NCBI GenBank assembly: GCA_018000995.1
Contig: JAGNIU010000001.1
Span: 62,001-126,000 of the forward strand
Direction of reading: 5' to 3'
Length of the DNA: 64,000 nt
From: Bacteroidia bacterium
GTDB lineage: Bacteria; Bacteroidota; Bacteroidia; B-17B0; Aurantibacillaceae
The notes beneath the pieces were generated by a model that saw nothing but the letters and a program-made list of their open reading frames with translations, was not told where the DNA came from and did not search any database. This document shows positions 1 to 8,755 of the stretch, piece by piece. Positions within the stretch are counted from its first letter, which is position 1. Each line of letters starts with the position of its first letter. The position numbers and the translations under genes were made by a program.

Positions 1-695
1 ACTAAAGTAAAAGCAATATTCCCAGTTAAATTAGCTCCAATTGGAATTAAACCTAATACGTTGTTCAATAAAATCAAAAAGAAAACAGTTAATAAATACG
101 GAACAAAGCGCTCAGGACGATTAGTAATATTACTTGCAGCAATATCATCGCGAACAAACACAATTAATGGTTCAAAAAACGATTGCTTGCCTTTTGGTGC
201 AGATGTAACGCCAGTACTTTTATAAGCTTTGGCTATTGATGTGAACAAGAAAAATAAAATAGCTGATGACAAAATTAACTGGACAACGTTTTTGGTAATT
301 GAAAGATCGGTGATGCTTTCTGTTGGATCCGACGAAATGATTTGCTCTTCTTCTAAACGGTAACCATTGTATTCGGCATGACCGTGCTCAAATTTACCTG
401 ATGAAAATACTTGAATACCTTTTGTGCTTGAATATAAAATAACAGGTAACGGCATTGCAACTGCATCATGACCCTCACCCCAAAAATGCCAAGAATGAGA
501 ATCTAAAATATGTTCAAAAGCAACTTTAGTAAGATCTACCTTGTCGTCTTCAGCAGGAGCTCCATGTGCTGAAGCATGCGTCGAAGAATGTGTTAAAGTA
601 TCGTCTGCTGAATATTCAATCGGTTCCGATGCCGAAATTTTATTGAAAAAAAAGACAGAAATAACTACAACTAAAAATAAAGTTCTCTTACCCAT
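1..695 (-). CDS. atpB: ATP synthase F0 subunit a, truncated at window edge
   Basis: Subunit a of the membrane sector of F-type ATP synthase, which forms the proton half-channels against the c-ring. About 231 codons are visible from the ATG at 695; the C-terminal part, with the essential arginine helix, lies beyond base 1. A signal-peptide-like start (MGKRTLFLVVVISVFFF) is followed by a polar, His-rich stretch, then a membrane segment (LILSSAILFFLFTSIA). After that come the family-typical SFFEPLIVFVRDDIA and RFVPYLLTVFFLILLNNVLGLIPIG. The long periplasmic N-terminus is usual for Bacteroidota AtpB. The other F0/F1 genes are expected to the left. Identity is confident; the protein is incomplete only because of the window. 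Confidence 0.93.
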   Translation of the reverse strand, partial: MGKRTLFLVVVISVFFFNKISASEPIEYSADDTLTHSSTHASAHGAPAEDDKVDLTKVAFEHILDSHSWHFWGEGHDAVAMPLPVILYSSTKGIQVFSSGKFEHGHAEYNGYRLEEEQIISSDPTESITDLSITKNVVQLILSSAILFFLFTSIAKAYKSTGVTSAPKGKQSFFEPLIVFVRDDIAASNITNRPERFVPYLLTVFFLILLNNVLGLIPIGANLTGNIAFTL

Positions 696-910
696 GAAAT
701 CTAACAATAAATGCGTTTTTTCTAATTTGGGTGCAAATGTAGGTATATTTTGATGTTTGTTATAATTTTTAGGTAGAAAATCATTTTTTTACGTTTTCAA
801 TATAAAATATTGATTATAAGCGTCTTAATACAATTTTCTAAATCGATGTGGGGTTTGAGATAGTAACATTTTTTGCACAATGTTTTTGTCGGAAAAAAAG
901 ACTGTTTTAA

Positions 911-2173
911 CTACCTCATTCGCTTGTAGGTCTGATAATAAAAACTTACCCCAACACAGGCTCCAAAGAAAATAATCAGTTTTACGACTTGAATAGCAAT
1001 TCCTCCAAAACCTAAACCCCTTAAAAACACTCCGTAAAATGCCTCAAGCCCCCAATTGAGAGGTGAAATTGAACTAATATTCCGCATTAACTCCGGCATA
1101 ACGAAAGTGGGAACCCAAACTCCACCTAAAGCAGCCAAAATCACAACACTCACCGCCCCAAACAATGAAGCTTGGTCTTGAGAATTCGAAACTGTTCCAA
1201 TTAATAGGCCATATCCTGTTGCGGCCAGACCTGAACTTAGCGCAATGCTAAATAAAGTAATATAATTATGTCCTATATCGAGTTTTGGTAGGCCTAACAT
1301 CGGTAAAATATAAATTCCCACCAATAGCATTAATAAGAACTGGATTAAATTTACAACTAAATACAAAGAGATTTTCCCTAACAAAACATTTAAATAGGAG
1401 CCAGGCATGGTTAACAAACGGAATGCACTTCCATCTTCGCGTTCTTTAATAATATTTCCTGCTAAAGGAATACAAATAAAAAACATGGCGAACATAGTCC
1501 AAGCAGGCACATTATGTTGAACTGAATTGGGAACGATGGCCGTTTCATTTTTTCCGGCATAAGCCTGAATAGTTTCTACTAATGGTTTATTATCAATTGA
1601 TGCAGCTTTACTATCAGGTGAAATATCCTTTAATTCTTCCCCTAAAGCAGAAATCATACTTTGCATTTCAATAGCTGATACAATTCTATCAATAGCACCA
1701 CTGATACTTACTTTAAACGATTGCTTCGTGATGGGATCAAAAAATACTTTTAATTGTATTGGATTTGCATCAGAAGTTTTTGTTGCACTATCCTCTTGCG
1801 GAAATAATTTTGAAATTCTTTCTTTTGCTTTGTCGCTTAATTGCTTGGAAGTGTTTTCAGGAACAATAATTCCAATTAAATATTTTCCCTCCGCCACTAA
1901 AGTCTTTGTTTCCTCTTCCGAAATATCCTTCTTCACCACTTCAAAAAAATGAGTTTGCACTAAAGCATTTTCTAATTTAAAAGAAAGCGAATCTTTATCC
2001 ATATCCACAAATAAAAGCGGAACAGAAGTTTCATTTACCGATTTAAATGTTGAATCCTGAATTATGGTAACAATAAAAACCAAAGCCATCGGCATCAAAA
2101 ACATAACCGCCAATGCAGCCTTGTCGCGCACCAACACTTTATATTCTTTATATATGCAGTAAAGCAGTTTCAT
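911..2173 (-). CDS. ABC-2 type exporter permease
   Basis: Inner-membrane permease of an ABC-2 exporter, 420 aa. One N-terminal membrane helix (about residues 20-40, AALAVMFLMPMALVFIVTII) is followed by a large extracytoplasmic domain to about residue 220. Five further hydrophobic segments fill the C-terminal half, including the ABC-2 signature region with IIKEREDGSAFRLLTMP. This is the YhhJ/YbhR-like layout. The start ATG overlaps the stop of the upstream ATPase gene by one base (TAATG), so the two are translationally coupled and must form one transporter. The substrate is not readable from sequence. Lying next to dehydratase and DarA-like genes, it could export a pigment or lipid; that is inference. 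Confidence 0.88.
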   Translation of the reverse strand: MKLLYCIYKEYKVLVRDKAALAVMFLMPMALVFIVTIIQDSTFKSVNETSVPLLFVDMDKDSLSFKLENALVQTHFFEVVKKDISEEETKTLVAEGKYLIGIIVPENTSKQLSDKAKERISKLFPQEDSATKTSDANPIQLKVFFDPITKQSFKVSISGAIDRIVSAIEMQSMISALGEELKDISPDSKAASIDNKPLVETIQAYAGKNETAIVPNSVQHNVPAWTMFAMFFICIPLAGNIIKEREDGSAFRLLTMPGSYLNVLLGKISLYLVVNLIQFLLMLLVGIYILPMLGLPKLDIGHNYITLFSIALSSGLAATGYGLLIGTVSNSQDQASLFGAVSVVILAALGGVWVPTFVMPELMRNISSISPLNWGLEAFYGVFLRGLGFGGIAIQVVKLIIFFGACVGVSFYYQTYKRMR

Positions 2174-2934
2174 TAATCCCTGAATCTATGTCCCGTAATT
2201 TTTAAATACACTTCTTCAATAGTGTTGCAATTGTTTGTGCTGATTAATTCTTTGGTTTCCCCTTGTGTAATTAATTTTCCTTCATCAATAATAGCAATGT
2301 GCGAACAAAAATCTTCCGCTTCATGTAAATGATGTGAAGTATAAAAAATAGTTGTTCCTTGTTCTTTATTTATTTTTTTTAGAAGTTCTATTATGGCAGT
2401 TTTCGATTGAATATCTACACCTACAGTTGGCTCATCCAGTATTAATAATTTAGGATGGTGTAATAAACCTGCAATTAAATTTACACGCCGTTTCATTCCA
2501 CCTGAAAAAGTTTGCACTTGTTGATTGGCGTTTTCTTCCAGACCTAAAATTTTTAAATTTTCAGCAATGCGTTTTTTCAATTCAGCTGTTTCAATTCCAT
2601 ACATCTGTCCCAAAAACATTAAGTTTTCGTAAGCTGTTAGTTTTGCATACAAAGCAATTTCTTGCGGCACCACGCCAATAAGTTGTTTGGTTTCCTTTAA
2701 ATGGGAGCAGGTATTTAATCCATTGATAAAAATTTCTCCGGTATTTGGTTTAAATAAGCCACACAACATCGAAATTAAAGTTGTTTTACCGGCGCCATTT
2801 GGTCCTAATAAACCAAAAATACTTTGTTGAGGAATACTAAGTGAAAGATTATTTACGGCAGGACGAGCAGCATTTTTATAGTGCCTGCTAACATCTTTTA
2901 TTTCAACCATAAATTGTTGCATGTAAATTCCCAA
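2173..2934 (-). CDS. ABC transporter ATP-binding protein of the ABC-2 exporter
   Basis: Cytoplasmic ATPase (253 aa) powering the downstream ABC-2 permease. Walker A is GPNGAGKTT near residue 45, the ABC signature is FSGGMKRR near residue 143, Walker B is LLILDEPTVGVD near residue 163, and the switch His sits in YTSHHLHEAE. This fits the CcmA/DrrA-type exporter ATPases. The first ATG gives MGIYMQQFMVEIKD; the Met codons at 2922 or 2910 would fit the family start equally well. It shares one base with the permease gene and follows the dehydratase gene by 15 bp, suggesting one minus-strand operon from the DarA-like gene through the permease. Confidence 0.92.
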   Translation of the reverse strand: MGIYMQQFMVEIKDVSRHYKNAARPAVNNLSLSIPQQSIFGLLGPNGAGKTTLISMLCGLFKPNTGEIFINGLNTCSHLKETKQLIGVVPQEIALYAKLTAYENLMFLGQMYGIETAELKKRIAENLKILGLEENANQQVQTFSGGMKRRVNLIAGLLHHPKLLILDEPTVGVDIQSKTAIIELLKKINKEQGTTIFYTSHHLHEAEDFCSHIAIIDEGKLITQGETKELISTNNCNTIEEVYLKITGHRFRD

Positions 2935-2949
2935 TAAACAAAAATAGTA

Positions 2950-3372
2950 TTATTCCTGAATAAAAATTTTCATTTCGCATTCGGCAACAGGCTCACCGTT
3001 ACAAGTAGATGTTGCAATAACCAAACTCACATTCATGACGAACGCTTTTTGCTTTACAACGGTTACCACTTCCGAATTTATAGGGGGAAGTGAATGAATT
3101 TTTAAATCTTTTATGTTGGCGATAAACCCAACTTTAGGTGGTATGTTTCTTAAACTACAAACATAACCTGCTTGTGCGGCACAACTTTGAGCTAAATTTT
3201 CTACAATTCCAGCTTCACTTAATGCGTTTTCATTTATAAAAAAATGATCGGCCTCAACCAGAAAACCTGTTTTCACACTTTCTTCCGAACATTCGTAAAT
3301 AGTGTGAACTAAGCAAATAGGGTCACGTTGCGGAATGTATGTTAAAATATTTTCTTTGGTAGCGAGAGCCAT
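2950..3372 (-). CDS. Hot-dog fold 3-hydroxyacyl-ACP dehydratase-like protein
   Basis: A 140-residue single-domain hot-dog protein resembling FabZ/FabA-type dehydratases and the ApeP-like dehydratases of aryl polyene clusters. The segment SEAGIVENLAQSCAAQAGY matches the central helix, where FabZ carries its catalytic acid (ENLAQ versus EAMAQ). The upstream HFPGHPVMPG loop of FabZ is not conserved; DHFFINENAL takes its place. The neighbouring DarA-like gene suggests a role in the beta-carbon dehydration steps of a polyene or resorcinol pathway. A thioesterase role is the main alternative, because the hot-dog fold is shared. The start at 3372 is a clear ATG with no better upstream option. Confidence 0.72.
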   Translation of the reverse strand: MALATKENILTYIPQRDPICLVHTIYECSEESVKTGFLVEADHFFINENALSEAGIVENLAQSCAAQAGYVCSLRNIPPKVGFIANIKDLKIHSLPPINSEVVTVVKQKAFVMNVSLVIATSTCNGEPVAECEMKIFIQE

Positions 3373-3454
3373 TGCAAATTATGTTCCGTAAAAGTAATGT
3401 TTCCTGAGCAATATCATAGTAAAACTCTTAAAATAAAATCAGACTGAAGAATCT

Positions 3455-4393
3455 TTACGAAGTTTGCCTTAAACTATTTTGCTTGTAATAAGCGATTTGC
3501 TTTTTGAATTTATTTCCCGCTAAAAGAGGAGCTAAGCGCGATACAATAGTAATAATAGGAGATAAAATAAGAATAGCAGTTGGCAATACTATTCCAAAAA
3601 TACGAACTCGACCTCTACGTTCGGCACTACTTGCTGTCCCGTTTTTTGAAACATATTTTGCATAGAGCGGAAACAAAGCCCTTCCTCTGCCTTCCATTAA
3701 AAGCAAATTCGATTTTACCGTAACAAAATCTTTCATCACAATAAGTTCCTGTAATTTATCAAAATTGTTTTGTTTTAGAGATGTTTCAATAAGTTTCCCT
3801 AATTCAGGCGCTGCTTCTAAATCTATATCGGAAACACCATAGCGGGGAAAAATTCCCATATAGTTTTCTTTAATTCCTTTTAACTCAAAAGCCAAAACAG
3901 TTACCAAACTTGTTAGATTCGAAGACTTATCTACAAACGTAATATTCCCTATTAATTTTGCACTCACATCCAACAAACGCTGTTTCATTTTTTCTTGCGC
4001 GCCTAACCACATGTTACGGCAATTAATAATGGTGATAATAGGTTTATTGTTCAATAATTTCTTTGCGTCTTCGCTTAGCAAGAATGAGTTTATAGGTCGG
4101 CAAATACTCAAAAACCAAGGTTGGTAACCAATAATTACTAAATCAAAATTTTCGCTTGGATTAACAGTTAGTGGCTCCAACTCGAAGGGAACACCTTGTA
4201 CATTTTCAGGAAACACATCAAAAAATTCTGAGTACTTCCAAGGATAAGGTAATTGTGCTTTTGGTTTTACTAATTCGTAATGAATAGAATATTCAGGATT
4301 TCCAATAAATGGTTTTAGTACCGCATCTAAAGCTAATTTGGCCTGACCGGTTTGCGTAAAATATATTACCAGTATTTTTTTCAAGTAGAGCAC
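3455..4393 (-). CDS. darA: DarA-like dialkylresorcinol biosynthesis protein
   Basis: A 312-residue protein with a flavodoxin-like N-terminal half (ILVIYFTQTGQAK). It carries segments I recall as characteristic of Bacteroidota DarA: PYPWKYSEFFDVFPE, RNMWLGAQEKMK, NYMGIFPRYGVS and a C-terminal membrane helix (FGIVLPTAILILSPI) after a basic stretch. DarA works with ketosynthase DarB in forming the dialkylresorcinol half of flexirubin-type pigments. No DarB is seen in this window. The start is either the GTG at 4393 or the TTG at 4384; the latter gives MKKILVIYF, closer to the usual family start. A generic flavodoxin-family oxidoreductase is the alternative reading. The assignment is from memory of family sequences, not from a search. 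Confidence 0.72.
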   Translation of the reverse strand: MLYLKKILVIYFTQTGQAKLALDAVLKPFIGNPEYSIHYELVKPKAQLPYPWKYSEFFDVFPENVQGVPFELEPLTVNPSENFDLVIIGYQPWFLSICRPINSFLLSEDAKKLLNNKPIITIINCRNMWLGAQEKMKQRLLDVSAKLIGNITFVDKSSNLTSLVTVLAFELKGIKENYMGIFPRYGVSDIDLEAAPELGKLIETSLKQNNFDKLQELIVMKDFVTVKSNLLLMEGRGRALFPLYAKYVSKNGTASSAERRGRVRIFGIVLPTAILILSPIITIVSRLAPLLAGNKFKKQIAYYKQNSLRQTS

Positions 4394-4403
4394 AAATTTA
4401 GCT

Positions 4404-4411
4404 TATATTTG
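4404..4411 (+). promoter_or_regulatory. Candidate -7 promoter element upstream of the RidA gene
   Basis: TATATTTG matches the Bacteroidota -7 consensus TAnnTTTG exactly and ends 15 bases before the ATG at 4427. No convincing TTTG -33 element lies 19-20 bases upstream, so the call is weak. Confidence 0.3.
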
Positions 4412-4426
4412 TTTATCAAAAGTATT

Positions 4427-4852
4427 ATGAGTTCAGAAAACACAAAAATAGAATCAAGCAAGGCGCCGGAGCCTGTTGGTTTATATCCACACGCACGTCG
4501 CGTTGGCAATTTTTTATTTTTAAGTGGTGTTGGTCCGCGCGAACGTGGCACAAAAAAAATTCCGGGTGTTGAATTAGATGAGAACGGGAATATTGTAAGT
4601 TACGATATTGAAGCGCAATGCCACAGCGTTTTCAGAAATATAAAATACATTTTGGAAGATTCGGGAAGTAGTTGGGATAAAATTGTTGATGTAACTGTTT
4701 TTTTAACCAACATGAAAGATGATTTTCCGAAATACAATAAAATTTGGGCGGAGTATTTTAAAGAAAATGCACCTTGTCGTACTACCATTGAAATAAATAA
4801 ATTACCAACCCCCATTGCCATCGAATTAAAAGTAATGGCAACCATTGACTAA
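4427..4852 (+). CDS. RidA/YjgF family protein, 2-aminomuconate deaminase-like subgroup
   Basis: A 141-residue RidA-superfamily protein. RidA enzymes hydrolyse reactive enamine/imine intermediates; the subgroup resembled here includes 2-aminomuconate deaminases. Recognisable segments are the N-terminal YPHARRVGNFLFLSGVGPR, the central SWDKIVDVTVFLTNM, and the end CRTTIEINKLPTP, whose Arg corresponds to the carboxylate-binding Arg of RidA. The start at 4427 was chosen over an in-frame upstream start because MSSENTKIES is the natural domain beginning and the earlier codons run back into the divergent DarA-like gene. No kynurenine-pathway neighbours are visible, so the substrate remains unassigned. 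Confidence 0.85.
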   Translation: MSSENTKIESSKAPEPVGLYPHARRVGNFLFLSGVGPRERGTKKIPGVELDENGNIVSYDIEAQCHSVFRNIKYILEDSGSSWDKIVDVTVFLTNMKDDFPKYNKIWAEYFKENAPCRTTIEINKLPTPIAIELKVMATID

Positions 4853-4863
4853 AAAATAATAAT

Positions 4864-5286
4864 ATGAAACATTTAATTTTATGCTTTTTGATTTTAGTTT
4901 CAAGTGTTGCACTTTCTCAAAACACAAAACCGGACTTGGCCAATTTGCCTACTACTGATGAAGTGGCTTTAACATTAAAAGGTTTAACAATTGAAAACAC
5001 AATTTTACAACAACAATTAATTCCGTTAAAACAAATTGACTTAAAAGGTGAAAATGCATCAAAATACAAATTGGTTTACTATCATTTTAAAACCACTTAC
5101 GTACACACTTTTTCGAAAGATGATTTGTTTTATGACAATGTAATAACTGAGGCGATGACCCGGTTTTTTACCGACCTTGAGAAAAACTGTAAACTTATTT
5201 TTGATGAAGTGGTAGTAACAAATACCGAAACAGGTAAGTCTTACAAAATTGCACCGCTAAATGTTGTAGTTAAAGTAGGGCAATAA
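4864..5286 (+). CDS. Exported protein of unknown function
   Basis: A 140-residue protein with a clear signal peptide (LILCFLILVSSVALSQ, cleavage after about residue 19). The mature part is about 120 residues, mixed alpha/beta in character, with segments YKLVYYHFKTTYVHTFSKDD and TNTETGKSYKIAPLNVVVKV. I recognise no domain. It follows the RidA gene by only 11 bp on the same strand and is probably co-transcribed with it. No lipobox, T9SS tail or membrane anchor is seen, so a soluble periplasmic protein is likely. Confidence 0.7.
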   Translation: MKHLILCFLILVSSVALSQNTKPDLANLPTTDEVALTLKGLTIENTILQQQLIPLKQIDLKGENASKYKLVYYHFKTTYVHTFSKDDLFYDNVITEAMTRFFTDLEKNCKLIFDEVVVTNTETGKSYKIAPLNVVVKVGQ

Positions 5287-5360
5287 TTTTATCCATCCTG
5301 CGTTTATTTATTATCCTTTGATTTTGTTTTATAGGTTTTAATCTGTATATTTAAATATAT

Positions 5361-6278
5361 ATGAAGCGCATCTTAATTATTTTATTTCTCACCACCGGCG
5401 TAAAAATATTTTCGCAAGATCAGCTATTTAAAAAAGATAACAGCAAACTTGAAGTGAAAGTGTTGGAAGTAACTCCCGATGAAGTAAAATATAAATTAAA
5501 AAATAATGCTAACGGGCCTCTTTATATTGTAAGAAAGAGCGACGTTGCATTAATCATATATGAAAACGGCACACACGAAACGTACCCTGATGCAAAACCT
5601 CCAACGCAAACGGTTTATATACAGCCAATGCCATATAATACACTTGATTCGTTACGCGCCAGAAGAGTACGGGAGCGTGAAAAACAATTTCTTGCTGTTA
5701 CAAAAAACAAAAATATTGTTTTTCTAAATGCATTGGGCTTTTTAAATGCTGGTATTTCCCTAAGTTATTTTCGTGAATTTACAGGCGGCTTATTCGACAT
5801 TCATATTCCAATCGCGTACGCATCTTATCCACAAGGCCAAAATTATGCTAGCCTAAGCGCTTCATTTTTCGGAAGCGGCAATTTTTATGGATATAAAATA
5901 ACTCAAAAATCAATTGACGTTGGGCTTGGCGCTTACATTAATACCAGTGGAAAAAAACCTGTAACTCATTTTGTAGGACCATTAATACGTTTTGCCCAAT
6001 ACAATGGAACTTTCGAAGAATACGATCAGTCCTATTATTATCAAAGTATAAAAACTCATGGCTTTGTAGTAAATGATGTTTATTTTATGCTAAATAATGG
6101 GGTACTGTTTCGTTTGAGTTCTCGTTTTAATTTAATGATTAATGGCGCTATAGGTTTTGTAACCAGCCGAACTTATATCGGGAACAATCCCATAAACTTT
6201 CAGTCGGGATATTACTACGATTCCTATAATAGCGCCCCTGTACTTCAATTTGGATTTAATTTTGGGTATAGATTTTGA
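5361..6278 (+). CDS. Outer-membrane beta-barrel-like protein of unknown function
   Basis: A 305-residue exported protein with signal peptide ILIILFLTTGVKIFSQ. Residues about 24-75 form a small domain common in Bacteroidota envelope proteins: LEVKVLEVTPDEVKYKLK, then GPLYIVRKSDVALIIYENG. From about residue 115 the sequence alternates short aromatic/hydrophobic strands with polar turns and ends in PVLQFGFNFGYRF. A terminal aromatic after alternating residues is the usual mark of an outer-membrane barrel. Ligand and role are unknown. Its gene stands 74 bp after the preceding exported-protein gene and is followed by the tandem repeat at 6331-6540. Confidence 0.68.
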   Translation: MKRILIILFLTTGVKIFSQDQLFKKDNSKLEVKVLEVTPDEVKYKLKNNANGPLYIVRKSDVALIIYENGTHETYPDAKPPTQTVYIQPMPYNTLDSLRARRVREREKQFLAVTKNKNIVFLNALGFLNAGISLSYFREFTGGLFDIHIPIAYASYPQGQNYASLSASFFGSGNFYGYKITQKSIDVGLGAYINTSGKKPVTHFVGPLIRFAQYNGTFEEYDQSYYYQSIKTHGFVVNDVYFMLNNGVLFRLSSRFNLMINGAIGFVTSRTYIGNNPINFQSGYYYDSYNSAPVLQFGFNFGYRF

Positions 6279-6330
6279 GCTAGAGTACTGGGAGATTAGA
6301 TAGGAGTTACTAGAATTTTATTCCGATGAT

Positions 6331-6540
6331 AAACATCCCTTCGACATCCCGATAGCTATCGGGATCAGGGCAGGCGCCTCGTTTTCTTTATAGTTTGATA
6401 CCTATTACACAAACATCCCTTCGACAAGCTCAGGGCAGGCTCCTCGTTTGCTTTATAGTTTGATACCTATTACGCAAACATCCCTTCGGCAAGCTCAGGG
6501 CAGGCTCCTCGTTTGCTTTATAGTTTGATACCTATTACGC
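6331..6540. repeat. Three tandem copies carrying a gene 3' end plus a REP-like palindrome
   Basis: Copy 1 is 6331-6410 (80 bp), copy 2 is 6411-6475 (65 bp) and copy 3 is 6476-6540 (65 bp). Each contains the imperfect palindrome beginning CCCTTCGACAAGCTCAGGG (CCCTTCGGC in copy 3). Each also contains the sequence that, on the minus strand, encodes the last residues DVCVIGIKL and the stop of the phosphatase gene ending at 6518. Copy 1 differs by having the perfect 18-bp palindrome TCCCGATAGCTATCGGGA (6347-6364) in place of the three bases AGC. The CDS therefore ends inside copy 3, and copies 1 and 2 are non-coding duplicates of its tail. The hairpins could end transcription for both converging genes. 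Confidence 0.93.
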
Positions 6541-8650
6541 AAACATCGTCCACTTGTTCATATTCACCCTTCCACATTTCAAATTCCTTTTCGAGGGATT
6601 GTTTTTGTTGCTGATAATTTTGTGAAGAATTTTTAAAGAGTAATTCTTTCAAGGCTTTATTTTTAATTTTCTTTCCTTGTTCACCACCAAACTGATCGGC
6701 AAAACCATCCGAAATTAAAAACAAACTATCACTCACTTTTAATTCGAAAGCATGATTCATAAATGGCTTTCTATTCTCAAATTTTCCAACAGGTTGTTTA
6801 TTGGCTTTTATCTCGCACCAAACATTATCTTTAATATACCACAAAGGATTGTTAGCGCCCGCCCATTGTATATTGAACTTTTTATTTGCTTCAACAACAT
6901 CGGCAAAACTTTGTCCTTTAGGAATAATCAATTTTCCCTTAGGCACTTTATTGTCGGGGTGACTATCAATCAAATCAATTCTCAAAAGACTAATATCCAT
7001 TCCGTCTTTCACCTCACTTGCGCTTTTCCCGAAAGTTTCTTCAACCAGTTCATTTACTTTGTCTAAAATCTTTGCAGGTTCTGTTAAACCAAATTCTTTT
7101 ACAGCTGCATTTAATGCATTAGCGCAAACTACACTTACCATTGCACCCGGCACGCCATGACCTGTACAATCAGCAACAGCAATTAAAAGCTGATGATTTT
7201 TTATGACGTGCATCCAATAAAAATCACCTGCAACAATATCTTTTGGTTTGTACAATACAAACGATTGTGGTAATTGTTTCTGAATTAAATCCACCGACGG
7301 CAAAATCGCTTCTTGCAAACGTTTGGCATAGGTAATAGAATCAACTATTTCTTTATTTTTTTCTGCAACTAAATCTTTTTGTTTTTGAATTTCAACATTC
7401 TTACTCTGCAAAATAATATTGTCTCTTTTTTTGTTTCTGAAATTCAAATAAAAAGCAATAGCTGCAAAAATCGCCAATACCAATCCGCCTAACGAAACCC
7501 ACAATAGTTTTTTTCGGTTTTCAGAATTTTCTTTTTGCAGTTTATTTTCTGCATTCAGCAATTCAATTTCTTTTCCTTGTTTTTCCGTTTTGTAAATAGC
7601 CTCTAATTCGGCAATGTTTTTAATATTCGATTCATTGGTTAAACTATCAACAAGCCGGTGGTACTCTTGTTGCGCTAAGTAGGCATTTTTAAAATCATTT
7701 TGAGAAAAATAAAATGTGCTTAAATCCTTATAAATATTTTTTTCGCGGTAACTGTTACCAGTTTCTTTTGCCATCTTCAACCCCTCATTATAAAAATACA
7801 AAGCAGAATCTTTTTTATTCGTCTTCTCATACACTCTGGCCATAGTTTGCATGATAGACGTTACGCGTTCCGGACTATTCACCAAATTCTGCATCGCTTT
7901 AAACAAATAACTCTTTGCTAAATAAGGTTTCCCTGTTTCTACATAAAAAGAAGCAAGATTATTATAAGCATTTTCAACACCTACTTTATTATTTGTTTCG
8001 TTAGCAAGCGCTAAAGATTTAAGCATATACTCTTCAGCTATTGTATCCTTATACATAGCAAAATAACATGCTCCCAAATTATCATACAATTCACCAATTA
8101 ATTTTTTATCATCACCACCTTCAACTAAGTCAAGTGACTTCTTGGTATTAATTTCACATTGGTCGTATTTGCCCATGTAAAAATAAACAGCTCCTATATT
8201 TTGATAACTTGCTGCGATATGTTTATTGCTTTTTAACTCCTGACGAATAGTTAAAGCTTTTAAATGCATTTCGATAGATTTACTATACTTGCCGGTACGC
8301 TCGTAACAAATACCACGATTGTTATAGATAGCCGCCAAAACAAATTTATCGCCACTTTTTTTAATGTATTGCTCAGCTTTATCAAGAAACTCCATACATT
8401 CCTTGTATTTAGCGTTTGCCGAATAAACATTACAGAATTCGTTATAGGCTCTGGCAGTAAGGGTATTGTCATTCAGTTGCAATGCCAAATTCAGAGCTGA
8501 ATCTGCATACAATTTCGAGGCAACAAAATCATCATGCCTTAACTCCTCAGCTTTATCGTTATAATGCTCAAACTTGGTATTTTGACTATATGCGAGGGTG
8601 CCAAGAACGGCCCAGAATAGAAAAAATATATTTTTAGCTCTTAAACGCAT
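6518..8650 (-). CDS. TPR-repeat sensor with SpoIIE-type PP2C phosphatase domain
   Basis: A 710-residue signalling protein. Its signal peptide or first anchor (KNIFFLFWAVLGTLAYSQ) leads into several TPR repeats over about residues 30-390 (for example AAIYNNRGICYERTGKYSKS and AYNNLASFYVETGKPYLAK). A transmembrane helix follows (LLWVSLGGLVLAIFAAIAFYL), then a coiled coil, then a SpoIIE/PP2C phosphatase domain with metal-binding segments DIVAGDFYW, VADCTGHGVPGAM and LFLISDGFADQFGG. Such proteins dephosphorylate anti-anti-sigma or similar partners in response to periplasmic input. The ATG at 8650 is chosen because the longer frame would overlap divergent ileS and lack a signal peptide at its start. 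The last nine codons lie inside the tandem repeat. Confidence 0.88.
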   Translation of the reverse strand: MRLRAKNIFFLFWAVLGTLAYSQNTKFEHYNDKAEELRHDDFVASKLYADSALNLALQLNDNTLTARAYNEFCNVYSANAKYKECMEFLDKAEQYIKKSGDKFVLAAIYNNRGICYERTGKYSKSIEMHLKALTIRQELKSNKHIAASYQNIGAVYFYMGKYDQCEINTKKSLDLVEGGDDKKLIGELYDNLGACYFAMYKDTIAEEYMLKSLALANETNNKVGVENAYNNLASFYVETGKPYLAKSYLFKAMQNLVNSPERVTSIMQTMARVYEKTNKKDSALYFYNEGLKMAKETGNSYREKNIYKDLSTFYFSQNDFKNAYLAQQEYHRLVDSLTNESNIKNIAELEAIYKTEKQGKEIELLNAENKLQKENSENRKKLLWVSLGGLVLAIFAAIAFYLNFRNKKRDNIILQSKNVEIQKQKDLVAEKNKEIVDSITYAKRLQEAILPSVDLIQKQLPQSFVLYKPKDIVAGDFYWMHVIKNHQLLIAVADCTGHGVPGAMVSVVCANALNAAVKEFGLTEPAKILDKVNELVEETFGKSASEVKDGMDISLLRIDLIDSHPDNKVPKGKLIIPKGQSFADVVEANKKFNIQWAGANNPLWYIKDNVWCEIKANKQPVGKFENRKPFMNHAFELKVSDSLFLISDGFADQFGGEQGKKIKNKALKELLFKNSSQNYQQQKQSLEKEFEMWKGEYEQVDDVCVIGIKL

Positions 8651-8755
8651 TAAAATCAATACCCTAAAGGTATTACAATTTCTTTTTAATGAGAGGGGTT
8701 TTTTGCTATTTATCAGTGAATTTTTACTAAATTCGCTCTCCTTTTTTAAGGCTTT

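Noticed and set aside
734-741. TACATTTG on the minus strand as an atpB promoter
   Set aside because: The -7 element is good but no TTTG-like -33 element lies at the right distance.
541-753. Plus-strand open frame of 70 codons
   Set aside because: It lies antisense to the start of atpB and its composition is unlike a real protein.
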